Of a DNA stretch of 64,000 nucleotides, positions 9,697-21,359 are shown in pieces. The notes under the pieces were generated by a model. The model did no database searches, was not told where the DNA came from, and saw only the letters and a program-made list of their open reading frames with translations. The position numbers and the translations under genes were made by a program. Each line of letters begins with the position of its first letter. The first letter of the stretch is position 1. This stretch comes from Haemaphysalis longicornis (lineage: Eukaryota > Arthropoda > Arachnida > Ixodida > Ixodidae): assembly GCA_013339765.2 (NCBI GenBank), contig CM023454.1:39452950-39516949 (forward strand), in the 5' to 3' direction.

Positions 9697-11175
9697 TGCA
9701 GTTTTAGAATCAGTTCTAATTTTCCTGCTCTGGCTACACTGAGATTTCTGACGGTGTTTTTGAGGGTTGAGCAGCATGTGTTGTTTCGATAGGTGCCATG
9801 GCTGCTGCGCTATACAAAAAAGGATGTCACTTGTGGTTACGCTGCATTACCATTAGATTTTTTGATCAAATGGCTCACAGAAGTCAAGTATCAAATGATG
9901 TCGTCAGCTTTGCAATCCGACTGCGTTTAAAGGTGAGAACTACCAGAAAATGAAACCAGGTATGCACTAGTGAGCTTCGGTTTAGAGGACGGATAGCTTT
10001 TTTTCAGTCAAACTATTCGTGGATGTCTCCGCATGTCTGACAAGTGCACTTAGCATTTTCAGCCCTTTTCCTGTCATTTGTTTCATTTCTGCATTGCGCA
10101 ATTTATATTTGGCACTACTAGACAGAGAACTTCAACCCGATTTGCCTTAACGCCTTCGTTGCCCACTACGTTTCCTCAAAAAAAGCATGCCGTTTGTGAT
10201 TTCACCTCACCCGTGCCTTACTTGTGCAATAAGAGTTCCAGTTGAAAGTCAATTGATAACCTGAAGTCATCGGACATCAGTTAAGACAAGGAGAGAGAGC
10301 TTAAAATTGGCTTCAGTTTTGATTCTGTACGAGGATATTTTCGGAGGTCTAGAGTTGCTCCTCAGTAGAACTACATATTCTGACAGAGTCTGCTACAAGT
10401 TTGGTATTGGTTGTTTTCTAAAATGTTAGGTGGAGGTGCAATGCAGGAGGCTCATAGAGCTGAACGCTTTTTTCATTTGTCACGCAACAGTTACTCGGGG
10501 ATAGCTAGCTGGGCACTGTTCCAGTGCATCGCACCTCATTCCTGAAAGCAGGGTTAGAAAAGTGAGCCAGAAGATTATAACCAGCAAGTGAAAGTTTCAA
10601 CAGGTGCATGATAGTAAACTGACAGTGAACGAGTTTCGTTTTCAGCCCCAAGCAGTTTTTGTCCTATCCCGAATTTTTGGCTGACCATTCTGACCATTAA
10701 TGCGATGTCAACCATTGACAAGATGTTTCTACATCATGTGGGGACAAATTAGTGCCTCTAATAATGCCAAACCACCCGATTTTTTTCAGTAAACTATCCG
10801 AAATTGCATATTTTGAAACAGAGGTACGGCTTCACTGCAGAACGAGGGCACCACACATGGTAACATGTTTTTCATATCTGACAAATTGTACTGGGCAACT
10901 AAACTTTTTTCCAGGATGTGTTTTTATGTTTAGCAAAAATTATACTCCAAACTTTTTAAACTATTTGCGAATTGATATACACAACTTATCCATATTTGCA
11001 ACGTTTGGACAAAAACTGATTTTGTTAAGTTGCGAATCTGCTCTTGTTGGAAAGGGCATCGAATAATCTGCATTTTGAGCTGATGCAGAATGTGCCTAAT
11101 CAATATGTTTACACAAAAATGTTTTGTTAGACCCCAAAATGTGGTAGACTTTCTGCGATAAAAAGAAAGTTACCA
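9697..11175 (-). repeat. Right arm of the ~3.1-kb inverted repeat
   Basis: This is the counterpart of 8050-9537. The match runs from the edge of the central foldback to about 11170 (last shared block around TTTCTGCG, near 11150). The arms share no splice signals or open frames that would indicate a coding duplication. Confidence 0.8.
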
Positions 11176-11179
11176 CCCT

Positions 11180-13767
11180 GTCTGTGAGACATATTCCGAA
11201 GTCTATTCTTAGCAGATATCAGCGTCAACGCCAGAAGTAGTCCACTTAGCGAGCATCGCAATGCATACGGCAGCTTCAGGATTTTCGGATCGTCTCGAGC
11301 GTTTTCATGTTCGGGACAGGTTTTAGTAGTAGGAACCATCGTTTCGTTCACAGAAAAAGAATTACCCTTAAACTCTAGCTTTAATCAGCTGTCATGAGAC
11401 AAATTCAACCAAGCTATTTTTCTTAGAAAACTGTTACTAAAGACAACTGTTTTTCTAGTGGCTCATTTTATTCATGACTACGTTGGTTGAAGTTGTTGAA
11501 ATTGCAACTGTGTGAGAGCTTTTTACGAGTAAATATGGGAACTGCTTGTAGTATTAGCATGACTAGGCCGATCTGGAAGACCATTTCGTGAGAAACGAGC
11601 GTTATCACTGCCAAAATAGCTTAAAAATACAAAACCCACCCACACATCAAGATATGCATTCATTCAAGATATTCATCCGTATGGGAAATTTAGGAGGTGT
11701 GTCACGGTGTCACAGTGGTGGCGTGGTTATCAAACCAGGTAGTTGTTTTGAAGGTTGGTAGCTAGTAGCTCACAATATGCCTTTTTTGTCTGCTTCTTCG
11801 GGTTTTTTTTTGGAAGATTATTCGGAGCGAGATTATAGAGAAATCGATAGATGATTTTTGAAGACTGGGAACGATTCCAAGAAATTTAAGCAATTTCGCT
11901 GGCACAACCGTTTTTCTAAAAATTCTAAAACCCCACAAAGAAGCAACACTCAGTTTTTCCAAAGCTCCTGCGAAGTGATTTCATTAAAAGTAATTACTGC
12001 TGTACTTACCAGTGCTTTCTCTGAAGGCTTCGACACCACTTTCATTCAGCAAAACAGGCCGCAGGACAGTGTATCCACCCCTCTTGCATCTAATGATAAA
12101 AAAAATACATATCACTGTGACATGGAAATTAATAAGATGTGGGGGACCAACAAAAGAGTATAGAGGAGGCCATAAGGAAAAATATCCACAGGGCTCCAGC
12201 TTAACAAATGCAATGTGGTAATTGCTACGTTCCTCATATTTTCACGGTGTATTAACAATTGCTTTATTATCAGGGTCTCTACTTCCATACTTTCATTTTT
12301 ATATAACTTGCTTTAGTTATCTAGCTTTTACTTTATTCACTTTCATTTAGCAGTATTAGAAGTGGAACTGGATTACAAGTTTGTGAAAAACGCGGAATTG
12401 CTGTAAACACACAGATGACAACGTCAGCACTGTTTCTGCAGCAAGCAAGCAATAACACATGCAGTAAAGGGTCCATAAAGACTGAATACAGCTTTGTTTA
12501 GTTTGAAAGAACTAGCTTTTCAGTACTCACTCGGCTCCCTTCCAAGCCGGAAATACATTAGTCAGAAATACGCAAGCAACACAGAATATTTTCAAATTTC
12601 TCACTGAGGCTTTGGCATGAGAGAGAGACGCAATATGGGCTAGCACTAAAAAATGTCGACAGACAAGAGTCTTCTGCCGGCCCTGCTACATTAGAGTGGC
12701 GCTGGCGCTTCTCCACCACGTCCTCTTAGGTGTTTTCCTAGCATTTTCTGGGCATGTGTTCGCTTCTAAACTTCACTTCACATCAGACTACTGCCCTGGT
12801 CAATGAAGGGAGGAAAACTGCTTCTTCCTGTGTTGTGGCCCACAAAAATGATTAAACATATCAGATGTGCAATATACATAGCAAAAGTTGCCGCAAGTGA
12901 AGACAGAAGCCGCACCGCACATAGTGAACTCCGTCTGGAACAACTTCTATCTAGCCTGATAATTTTACTTAGATTTTGTTTCGACGGTAGGCCATATTTG
13001 GCCCCTCGCACCAATTTGAGCCCTCCGGGAAGGCGTTGTTGCACTGTTCCCTTCAAGTTTCCATTCTTCTATTGCTCCCTTTGTCAATTTCTGCTCTTAA
13101 GGCTGACCAGCCCTCCTTTTCTTCTGTCCCCTATTTTACCCTCTCCCAGTCTCCTTTGCCTTTGTGCTATCGAGAATAACTGGTTTGCATGTTTTCATTT
13201 ATGTTGGTTACATTGCTCACAAAACCGGAGGGTGGAAAAAAAACTTTTCCGAACTAGTGTTTGCCGTGCTCGGCATTATTTTAGTGTAATATTGCCTTGA
13301 GGAAGCTTTGTCCACTGATCAAATCTGTCTGAATATTCAAATCCTCGTTAGGGTTTCTACAGCTGTTGTATGAAGGTTTCGACGTATTCATAGTATTTCA
13401 GGATTCCTTCACCTGCTTTTCTCAACGGAATTGGCGGTGGCCAATTTTTGGGCCAGAACGTTTCGCGTGGAATGACCCATTAGTATTATGAAGCTTTGGT
13501 TTTTTTATGTGAAGCCTTTGGTGCGTAAACAAAAAGCACAAAACTGACACAACCTCTCTGGGAATAAAAAAGAAGTGACACCAAGGTTCAATTTTTAACA
13601 ATTTTCACAGCATTTTAACATCCAAAGATGCCTTCGTGCAATAACAGTAGCTAACCGTTATTTGGAATTAATTTGAAATCAACAATATTTATGCGATCTC
13701 TAGGAGAGCAAATGGTGGTTACGAGCTGAACTGAAAGAACTAAGATAGAGACAAGTGTAATACAAAC
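11180..13767. other. Unassigned stretch, possible intron
   Basis: A minus-strand frame at 11351-11127 (74 codons) has a hydrophobic stretch (SGLLLALTLISA) but no convincing splice sites. The plus-strand frame at 12803-13300 (165 codons) is low-complexity and Leu/Phe/Cys-rich in its second half, with no domain. I find no repeat family that I recognise here. Confidence 0.35.
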
Positions 13768-13835
13768 CTCCAAAAAGGCAAAGTACCCCGTGAGCATGGA
13801 CATCCACAGGACTTGAGGATTAAGAGCAGCCATAC
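13768..13835 (-). CDS. Putative internal exon of a host gene
   Basis: On the minus strand the acceptor is CTTTGGCTCTATCAG, with the exon beginning GTATGGCTGC at 13835, and the donor follows GGAG as GTTTGT at 13767. The 68-base exon encodes MAALNPQVLWMSMLTGYF and then AFLE, a hydrophobic and aromatic segment that could be a membrane helix. It begins with two bases of a codon. The exon at 14614-14719 ends with exactly one base, so splicing the two restores a Gly codon (G|GT) and an open frame across the junction. The protein family is not recognised. Confidence 0.45.
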
Positions 13836-14613
13836 CTGATAGAGCCAAAGGTGAAGGCAAAAAGTAAGGGCAGGAGCAGTTGCAACAAATGACAATTTTA
13901 CACAGACGTCAACCGCACAAGCAATTCGAAGTCTCAAGGGCCAGTCCAAAGCAGGCACAAGCAAATTTTATATCCCCTGAAACCTACTACAAACCCGCAT
14001 AACCTCACACAGCCATGTCGATGAAAATCTGCAGCCCTGCAAGATTTTACCTGCTGTTATGACATGTTTCAAATGCTGGGTCTTTCCATGCCAAACAGCC
14101 AAGTGTATGGTGCTTGACACTCTAACCTTTCGGGAAAAATTAATTGTTGATGCGAAGATTCTCTTGGCCTTGCAGGAGTGTGACACGTTCACACGGAACT
14201 CGGGAGAAAGGGAACAGAACAGAATGAGTTACAATGGCGAACGGTGAAAGGGAAACTTAGCACCAAACAAGGACACAAGGGTCAACGTGCAGCCCCCGAA
14301 ATCCAGTTCAAGCGAAGAGAAAAACGGAAATGCTCTCACCAACACGAGAAGCCCCATTCAGCGATGTGTGCCGCGGGTCATCGTTGGTCCAGGTTGCAGC
14401 AGAGCATTGGCCCCCGAATGCATGTACTGCTCGGACAAAGCAGCACAGGCAGCACCACGCCCTGCGTGGCAGGTGTGGTGATCCATCCTGGGCCGTGGCC
14501 ACCAACCGCGGCCAGGTGTAGAACCGAGCCCGGTTGTCTGCAAGCCAACTCGCTCGTCTGGAACCTCTGGTACACAGAATCCGCAGGCCCATCTCCAGTC
14601 CTGGTTAGCTCAC

Positions 14614-14719
14614 CAGCTTCAGAGTCCTCTGGTTCCGCGATCGGCCTCCACCCGAACCTTGTTCCTTGCTTGAGCACCTCCTCCTTAATTAATGTAGACA
14701 AGCTGATGTGTTTATGGCT
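14614..14719 (-). CDS. Putative internal exon of a host gene
   Basis: On the minus strand the acceptor TGTACTGTATTTCAG precedes the exon, and a strong donor GTGAGC follows it at 14613. The 106-base exon is open and encodes SHKHISLSTLIKEEVLKQG followed by TRFGWRPIAEPEDSEA. This is a charged segment with codon use typical of real coding sequence. It ends in phase 1, matching the start of the exon at 13768-13835. A further low-confidence upstream exon could end at the donor GTAAAG near 15239 (coding ...ACIVTFARYLQ), but part of that segment resembles a dispersed repeat. Function unknown. Confidence 0.5.
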
Positions 14720-15025
14720 CTGAAATACAGTACATACAAAATATAACGAGAGGGAAGATGAAGACTTGGTTGCTGGCTAGTTGAAAGACTGCGCAAAAGA
14801 TGAGGGTGACAGGAAGAGCGCTGAAGCATGTCTACTTGTGCAACACTGGTCTGCACGCTGGAGTAATGCCCAAGTGACAACATGTCTGGCAGACAATAAT
14901 GATGCAAACAGGCGACTCACTAAATACAGAAAGTACACTCTGAGTGTGTGATCAGGACATGTAATATTTTGCACAGCTTTATGTCGGGCTAATTGGTGTA
15001 AGCTTTTGAAGGAAAATTGCTCTTG

Positions 15026-15134
15026 TTACGATCACAGAGACGGGCACAAAAAAAACGTCCGCTTTCACGAGAAGATGGCGCCGTCTACTCGTGAAATTGT
15101 ACGTAGTTTTCTTGTGTCCGTCTATGTGATCATA
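15026..15134. repeat. ~109-bp palindromic element
   Basis: Around the central GGCGCC (15077-15082), the left half (TTACGATCACAGAGACGG...TTTCACGAGAAGAT) is the imperfect reverse complement of the right half (ATCTACTCGTGAA-like...CCGTCTATGTGATCATAA), with small indels. It would fold into a single long hairpin. It has the size and form of a foldback MITE. No target duplication was resolved. Confidence 0.65.
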
Positions 15135-15879
15135 AAAAGCACAACCTACCTTCAAAAGAATATTTAGCATGCTCCAGGCTTCTTTTGATGCCTATATTAA
15201 AGGATTCATTTTGCATTGGGGCCTATTTTCTTTACCTGCAAATATCGCGCGAACGTGACAATACATGCCAATATGCCATTCATAATGGCTTTTCCCCATA
15301 AAAAGGACACTAAACGGTCCCAACAAGTTTGCCTATACGGGCAGACCAGTGTTAAAAATGACGCTGCACCAAAGGGTTCAAAACGATTTACACCCCCCAT
15401 GTACTGTTTTTTTTTGTAGTTCGGTTTGTTATTTCACGAAACGTCAAAGAAGAAAACTACAGAAAAAAAAGGGAACACTTGACACACTTTTGAATAGCCT
15501 GCCATTGCAAACTAGCGCCGTGTATTACAGAATTGTACCGCTCCGCCCAACAGTCAAATGGTTTTCTGCGACCGACGGTGCAAAAAGCAGCCGTTAGACA
15601 GCGAACACAACAGTAGAGCTAGAGACAAGCTTGACGTGGGCTAATGGACGAGGGCAAAAGGAGGGTGTGCTGAAGAATACGGACGGCATGAACAAGTTAG
15701 AACAGGCGCCTCGTAGGCGCTGTAAAATACCCCTCCTCCCCACACACACACCCCGAGACTTAATTCCCTGCGAGGCCACATGTCCGCCTTTCACCTCCAA
15801 TTTCCACGTATATGAATTCTGTGCCCCTGTGAACTCTACGTGAACTCAAAGACGGGCTTCGTCATTAGCTCGTGAAGCT

Positions 15880-16680
15880 TGGCAACGTCAGGCGTTGTGG
15901 AACTGCCGTACTCGCTCGCTGGCGCGCGGCCCGAACTCTCTCTCCGTGTCCTGCATTTGCATACTATTTTCTCCCCCTTGCACATTGCAAATTCTCATCT
16001 GTTTAACTACATTTCCTGCGTCCTCACCTCTTGCCAACTTTTTTTTTCCCGACAACGCCGCCAGCACACGGTCAACGCGTACGCTGTAGGGGCGCGTTGG
16101 CGAGCGAGTACGGCCACAGAACAGGGAGTACGGCAGTTTCACGACGCATATCGCGGCCCGCAGACCGCGAGCAGCCGCGAGGAAGGGCGGTCGCGGCGGC
16201 GGCAGCCGGTCTCGCGAGCGCGATAGCTTAGAACAGTCTCAAATAGGGAGGAGGGGGCGGCGAAGGAGAGATTTCACAATGCTTACGAGGCGCCAGGCAG
16301 CAAGCACACAAGCACAGCATATGCAACTTTTTCGGCATGTGTCCGGAAAGCTAACCGAGACAACTATTTCACTTGGTATTATTAGCAGGGACAGTACTCA
16401 CGTGAAAAAACACGATGACACAGCCTTTGTTCCGGCTTCGCATTCAACCGTAGCACGCCGTCGACTTGCCGAACTGAAGAACTCTAGTAGACGATTTCAG
16501 GCGGTGCGCAATGAATTCCGCACAGCAAATTTCATACCGGTGTCACGCCGTTTCCATCCCGCAGCGGTTTTGATACGCGAATTCGACAAAAATGCGTCAA
16601 CTCGCCCCGCTGCTGCCGCTGCCTTCGCGCCACTCACTGGCTTACTCTCCTTGGCTCGCAGTGGATTCTATTGATTCGCG
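15880..16680. promoter_or_regulatory. CpG-rich block, candidate promoter/first-exon region
   Basis: CpG density rises sharply compared with the flanks, peaking at 16140-16235 (CGCGGCCCGCAGACCGCGAG). GGGGGCGG near 16251 is a GC-box-like motif. On the minus strand AAGAG|GTGAGG near 16000 is a good donor site that could end a non-coding first exon. An open frame of 131 codons (16279-16674, plus) has no recognisable domain. The proposed role as start of the minus-strand gene with exons at 14.6 and 13.8 kb is inference. Confidence 0.35.
15893..16146. repeat. 254-bp segment with ~20-bp inverted ends
   Basis: The left end reads CGTTGTGGAACTGCCGTACT and the reverse complement of the right end reads CGTCGTGAAACTGCCGTACT, 18 of 20 identical. 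A second inner pair (GCCGTACTCGCTCGC) also matches. No target duplication is evident. It may be a MITE or part of the promoter's own structure. Confidence 0.5.
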
Positions 16681-17780
16681 TTGTCTAAAATATTTGCATT
16701 TGTATTCTTGTTATTGAGTTTTAAAGCAAACGCTAGACAAAAGAAATCTGGTTCTGGCAGGAACTTTTTATATATGTACGTTTTACGTAATGTACAGAAG
16801 TTTTTATAAAACGAACGCAAATCAGTCACGTGACTACTTGGCGGCTTTTTTAAACGCACTAAAAGAGGCGACGCTCGCACACAGGTTCAAATATATAATA
16901 ATTGTGAGCAACATGCATCAATCATTTAAATAAAAAGGTTGTCGCAGTATGAAGTACTTTTTATTGAATAAAGCAACTACAAGTAAGGATTTGAATGACT
17001 AACACTTGAATTCTGCTTTTTGGTCGGGCAGCTTGGTGTAAGTTTACACGACATCTGAACCCAGAGCTCTGTACGCGCGCAAGTGCGATGCCTTACATCG
17101 ATATGTACTTAATGTACAAAATTACTAGTGGCACATGAAGCAGTGAACATACTGCTTAATTGGTAAAACGCGAATGAGAATAACATCTGCAGTAAAGTAG
17201 GCTTTGTTGCACGACAACGAGAGCTTTGCAAGAAAGCAGGCACGCAACATCGTGCATAAGAGGCTGAATTGTAGAGCGGCAGAATTGTGGCGCAAAAGCT
17301 AGTAGTACGAACACGCCACACGTCCTGATATTCTCCCGCCTATTTTGTAGGGTTCCTGAGAAGGCCATTTAGTTGCGTAGCAAATATATTACGAAGCATA
17401 GTTTTATTCGTGTTCTTATTCGCAGCGCGTTATCCGGTTGCCAGTTGGCAATGTTTTTAACGTAAAAATAGACAACCAATTTAAATCATATACAGAAGCA
17501 ATGTCAATCATACTTTCTGCTTATTTCATCAACATTGAACAGCATTGCAGTAAAGACTTTAATTCGTATATATTAAGTATATTGTGTTATTGTTACATGT
17601 GGTTTCTATGCAATGTTAAAATATTTGCTAGTCTTTGCGCACTTTAGCAATTTCATTCGCCCATAGTTACCGACAATTGTAAGAACAAAATAATTTGGCT
17701 ACCACAGGTATGGTATGTATTGTAGATGATTGCTTTCTGATACGACATATTCAAAAATATTGTTAAAGTAAAACCTCTCT
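16681..17780. other. No feature supported
   Basis: AT-rich sequence with short chance frames only. No repeats, domains or splice-framed frames were recognised. Confidence 0.5.
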
Positions 17781-17981
17781 ATGCCCACTCATGGCGCTTT
17801 TACGGCTGTACGCACTGCAGAAAAGCCAGCTTTATCAAATGGGAGGGCTTACGGTGGTGATGATGATGATAAACTCAGCGCAGGAAAGCCAACTTTAAAC
17901 AATGGGAGGGCAAATTGTGGTGTCGTTGATAAAACGCGAAGTAGGAAAGCCAACTTTACAAATTTGGAGGGCACATATTGA
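17781..17981 (+). CDS. Small open frame with in-frame 20-residue repeats
   Basis: The frame (66 codons) contains three tandem units of about 60 bases, starting near 17820, 17880 and 17940. Each encodes a variant of K-P-x-L-x-N-G-R-A followed by G-x-x-D-K, for example EKPALSNGRAYGG, GKPTLNNGRANCG and RKANFTNLEG. The period is a multiple of three and the frame stays open through all three. This may be a fragment of a repetitive secreted-type protein or only a minisatellite that happens to be open. There is no signal peptide, and the protein is not recognised. Confidence 0.3.
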   Translation: MPTHGAFTAVRTAEKPALSNGRAYGGDDDDKLSAGKPTLNNGRANCGVVDKTRSRKANFTNLEGTY

Positions 17982-18130
17982 AAAAGAATATTAAGAAGAC
18001 GAAGAGGAGCAGGATGAAAAAGGCGAAGCTTTCTCCGATACAAATGAAAAGTCCACACTCCTATCCGCCAGAAGTCCAAATCAATGACAACACTGAGCTA
18101 ACCGAAGCAGCATATTCAGATGACCCAATT

Positions 18131-18602
18131 ACACTCTAAAAATTCATAATCACCCCATTAGCTTAGCTCAGCACTTTGCATTGTGGACTTTGCGTTTGTA
18201 TCGTAGAAAGCTTGGCGTTTCAACCTTGTGTGTTCCATAAACAGCGTTAGATTTTTTATGCTTTACAGTCCTAGAAAATCAAATTTTGTACCGTTTGCGC
18301 AGAAGCGGACAAAGTCACGGGACACACACACCTGTGTGCCCTTATTTTCATGTTTTTGTATCTGCGCCACTAAATCTTGCAATACGGTAGCAACAAACCT
18401 AAGTATCACTGTGGAAATTCAATCAGTCAATAAATATATGCTAAAAATGCTGTTGACCCGTGACTCCCATTGCAAAGTGCAAGAGTCCCGTGACCCCTCC
18501 CTGTTTTAAAGAGGGTCGTGGAGCGTAAAAGAGAGTCTTAGTAGAGTCTAAGGGAGTCACTGCAGCGACGACTCCCTTTGGACTCTCTTTTTTTTAGAGT
18601 GT
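18131..18602. mobile_element. 472-bp non-autonomous TIR element
   Basis: The ends are ACACTCTAAA (18131-18140) and TTTAGAGTGT (18593-18602), exact inverted repeats. Read as TA|CACTCTAAA ... TTTAGAGTG|TA they fit a Tc1/mariner-type TA duplication. Internally GAGTCCCGTGACCCCT and GGGAGTCAC-type motifs recur. No transposase is encoded. A related copy lies at 5601-5935. Confidence 0.6.
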
Positions 18603-18609
18603 ATGCTTG

Positions 18610-21155
18610 TCCCCATCCTGTTGAATATTGAATAAAGTCTTCGACGTGTTAAACAGTGTTCGCCTCTCTGCCTGCATGGTCCTTGACCCATTCATAACAC
18701 TCGGACGGAATGTAACATATCACAAAAAGATAAAGGGTCGTGGGTGCTGAAACATTTCCTTTTGCTCGTGTAAATTCTCCGATATCAGAAATTTTTTTTT
18801 TACCAATTCGGCTATCCGGGTGACTGATATCAGAAATTCGATGTAAGCACGCGCTATTCCGGGGCCTGGGCATAAAAGCTACGTCAGCTTCATTTGAATA
18901 TCAGTTCTCAAGTCAAATAGTTGTGGTCACGGTTTTAGCGGGTACAAAAATTCGCAGCTGAAGGCGTGCATTTTTCTGCCTCATTCTTGTGACGTCACAT
19001 TTGTCGTTTTATTGCTTTTTCACTGCGCTGTATTTCCAGTGGCCGGTTTGCAGCTGTGGTCGATTTTCGTGCAGTGCTTCACCGCTTGCTGCGCTAAGGC
19101 AGGGGTATTTTGTGGATGCTGCTTTGTCCTGCGTTTCTATTCACTGTTCCCTTTAGAATATGCAATGTCTTCAACATTATCGAAGCCACCCCAATCTCTC
19201 GTGCGTTCGTTTGTGTAAACCTTTAGCCCCAGCTTGGAAAATAACAACAAATATGGAGCCTTGCTACCGCTGAGAATACAACCCATCGTTTCATAAGTAC
19301 GCATCATAGCTAATCTACCTCAGTTTGGTTTGTACTTATGGTTCCTATTACAATGAGGAAACTATAATTCACTACACCTTATTGCAACTTTATTAGCATA
19401 GTGGTGCGTGTAAAAGTCGTGGCGACACTGAACATGGCGAACACGCGTGTAGGCGCATAAACCGCGTCTACAGCGGGTTGACCCTCAAAAGAGAAAAGAA
19501 ATTATACTGCTCGTATAGTTTCACATTTTGCTCACATTTTTGCGGTCAGCCTCGCTGCGGCAGATCCACTTTGGGAGGCATTTGGCCCTGATCAGGTCTG
19601 TTTTGGTTTTCATAGCAGGAAGTTATTGTCGCTAATTCAATTGTTTTTCAGAACGTTCGCCACTCCTGAGGAATGTATTCAATCCCATCAACTATTAATT
19701 ATCAGGCGCCTTCACAAACTTTGTGTACACGTTCTAGAACGTGTAAATAAGGGCTGCTTGTTTGGTTGTTTCCATTTACTTAGGCATTTAGGTTGCTTTG
19801 TATTTCACTACAGTATCATACAGGTTTTTCACGGGTTAAATTTGCGCAGACCTTGTGTTGGTAATAAAAATAAGCATGTCATAAATGGAGTTTTTCGTTT
19901 ACACAGAAATACGGTTTGGTCTTTGCTGCAAATGAATAACTTTCTAAAGCCCTTGGGGTTTTGGTTGGGTTTGATGCGCTTCCACCACCTCATTATGTGC
20001 GGTCACCACCTGAGTATGCTCTAACAACACCTTAATAATGTGCACGTTCATGTGTACCACGTACTTTCTCGGCATTCTGCGTATCTGCAGTTCTTGTTCA
20101 GGCACAACGACCACTTTTGGTCGGAGAGCCTTGGTAGTCCTCGTAATTGCTATGCCTTATGAACATCTGGATTCGTGACTGCTGCCTTGCGAGGAGGCGC
20201 ACACTGAAATAACTATCAGAGAAGTTCTTCCAATGTGAAAACACATCAATGCTCGCTCACCTTCCCATCAACAACTGAAGAATGGGCGCAAAGGAATGGA
20301 CACGGGTATGCTTATCCTGTCAATGAAAATATATTGTTAGAAAAAGGGGCTGGGAACGTTCTTTCGTTTTTTCGAGTACAGAAACTTTTTATTCCATTGT
20401 AACAATTATAATACTTTTTTGTGTTTTACACGGTGACCTTGGGTGCCTTCAGGGCAAGTGATGCCTCAGCTGAACTTTTGTGCCTGGTGTTTATAGATGT
20501 AGCAGCAAAATGTTTAGTTCTTTATCGTTTGGAAGCCATGAGTTTTAAAATGAGCGCTTATGAGGCTAATTTGTTCTCATTTTGTTTAAATCATTTTGTC
20601 ACTTAATATATGTTTCAGCGAAGTATGTTTTGGTTGTGATAGTTAGCTTTTTGGGGTATAACAGTAAAAATTCTTGCCATGCACAAAAACGTTGAGGAGG
20701 TTCAGCTGTGTGTGTCCGCTCTAACCTTAGTAATCAAGTTCTCTTAAACCTTAAAATTGGTATTGGTAACATTGAATGCACAGCAGTAAGGTTTCGCGAT
20801 ATTGTCGCTGTTCTGATGTATCGCCAATTTGAATCAGTGAGGCAATGCTAGAAAATTTTGAAAACGTATATGTGCGTGTTACTGGACATTACGTCGACAC
20901 TGCGTTTAAGTTGTATTTCAGTAAATGTACGTCCGGAACTGCCAACTTATTTTATTTCTTGATGTCTTGAGGAAATTATATGGTTTTTGAATCATGGTCA
21001 ATGTGCCGGAGAGGATAACATCAGCACGCAAACATTGTTAAACCTTTACAGCAATAGTTTTCTTTACGATAACATCTTATCGCTTTGCGTTGTATCATTA
21101 CCGTCTACCAATTTAGTATGGGCTCCCCCTAACAAAACCATCAGCGCAGTCCAGA
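18610..21155. other. No feature supported
   Basis: AT-rich. A 132-codon frame (19626-20024) has no domain and a composition typical of chance. A perfect 18-bp palindrome (ACACGTTCTAGAACGTGT, 19727-19744) is present. GATATCAGAAATT occurs twice near 18780-18840. Confidence 0.45.
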
Positions 21156-21159
21156 ACTT

Positions 21160-21358
21160 TCAGGACTCCCGGCCGCAGTGGCCCCTTTTCTGATGGAGGC
21201 GAAAAGCAAGAACGCCCGTGTGTTCGAGATTTCGGCGCACGATAAAACTCCCCAGATGGTCGAAATTAATCCCGAGCCCTCCACCCACTACGGCGCGCCT
21301 CATCGCCTGCGTTGCGCCGGCGCTTTAAATCCACAATCAATCGATAAATAAATAAATC
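21160..21358 (+). mobile_element. tRNA-derived SINE, 5' end degraded
   Basis: The body matches the other SINE copies (TTTCTGATGGAGGCGAAA, GAGATTTCGGCGCACGA, CTACGGCGCGCCTCATCGCC) and it ends with a short AATAAATAAATAAA tail. The tRNA-like head with the A box is not recognisable. Confidence 0.8.
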
Positions 21359-21359
21359 A

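Noticed and set aside
12803..13300. 165-codon plus-strand frame
   Set aside because: Leu/Phe/Cys-rich composition of a pyrimidine-rich stretch, no domain, no splice support.
19727..19744. Perfect palindrome with a TTCTAGAA core as a heat-shock element
   Set aside because: A single 18-bp site without a nearby promoter or gene; not enough to claim regulation.
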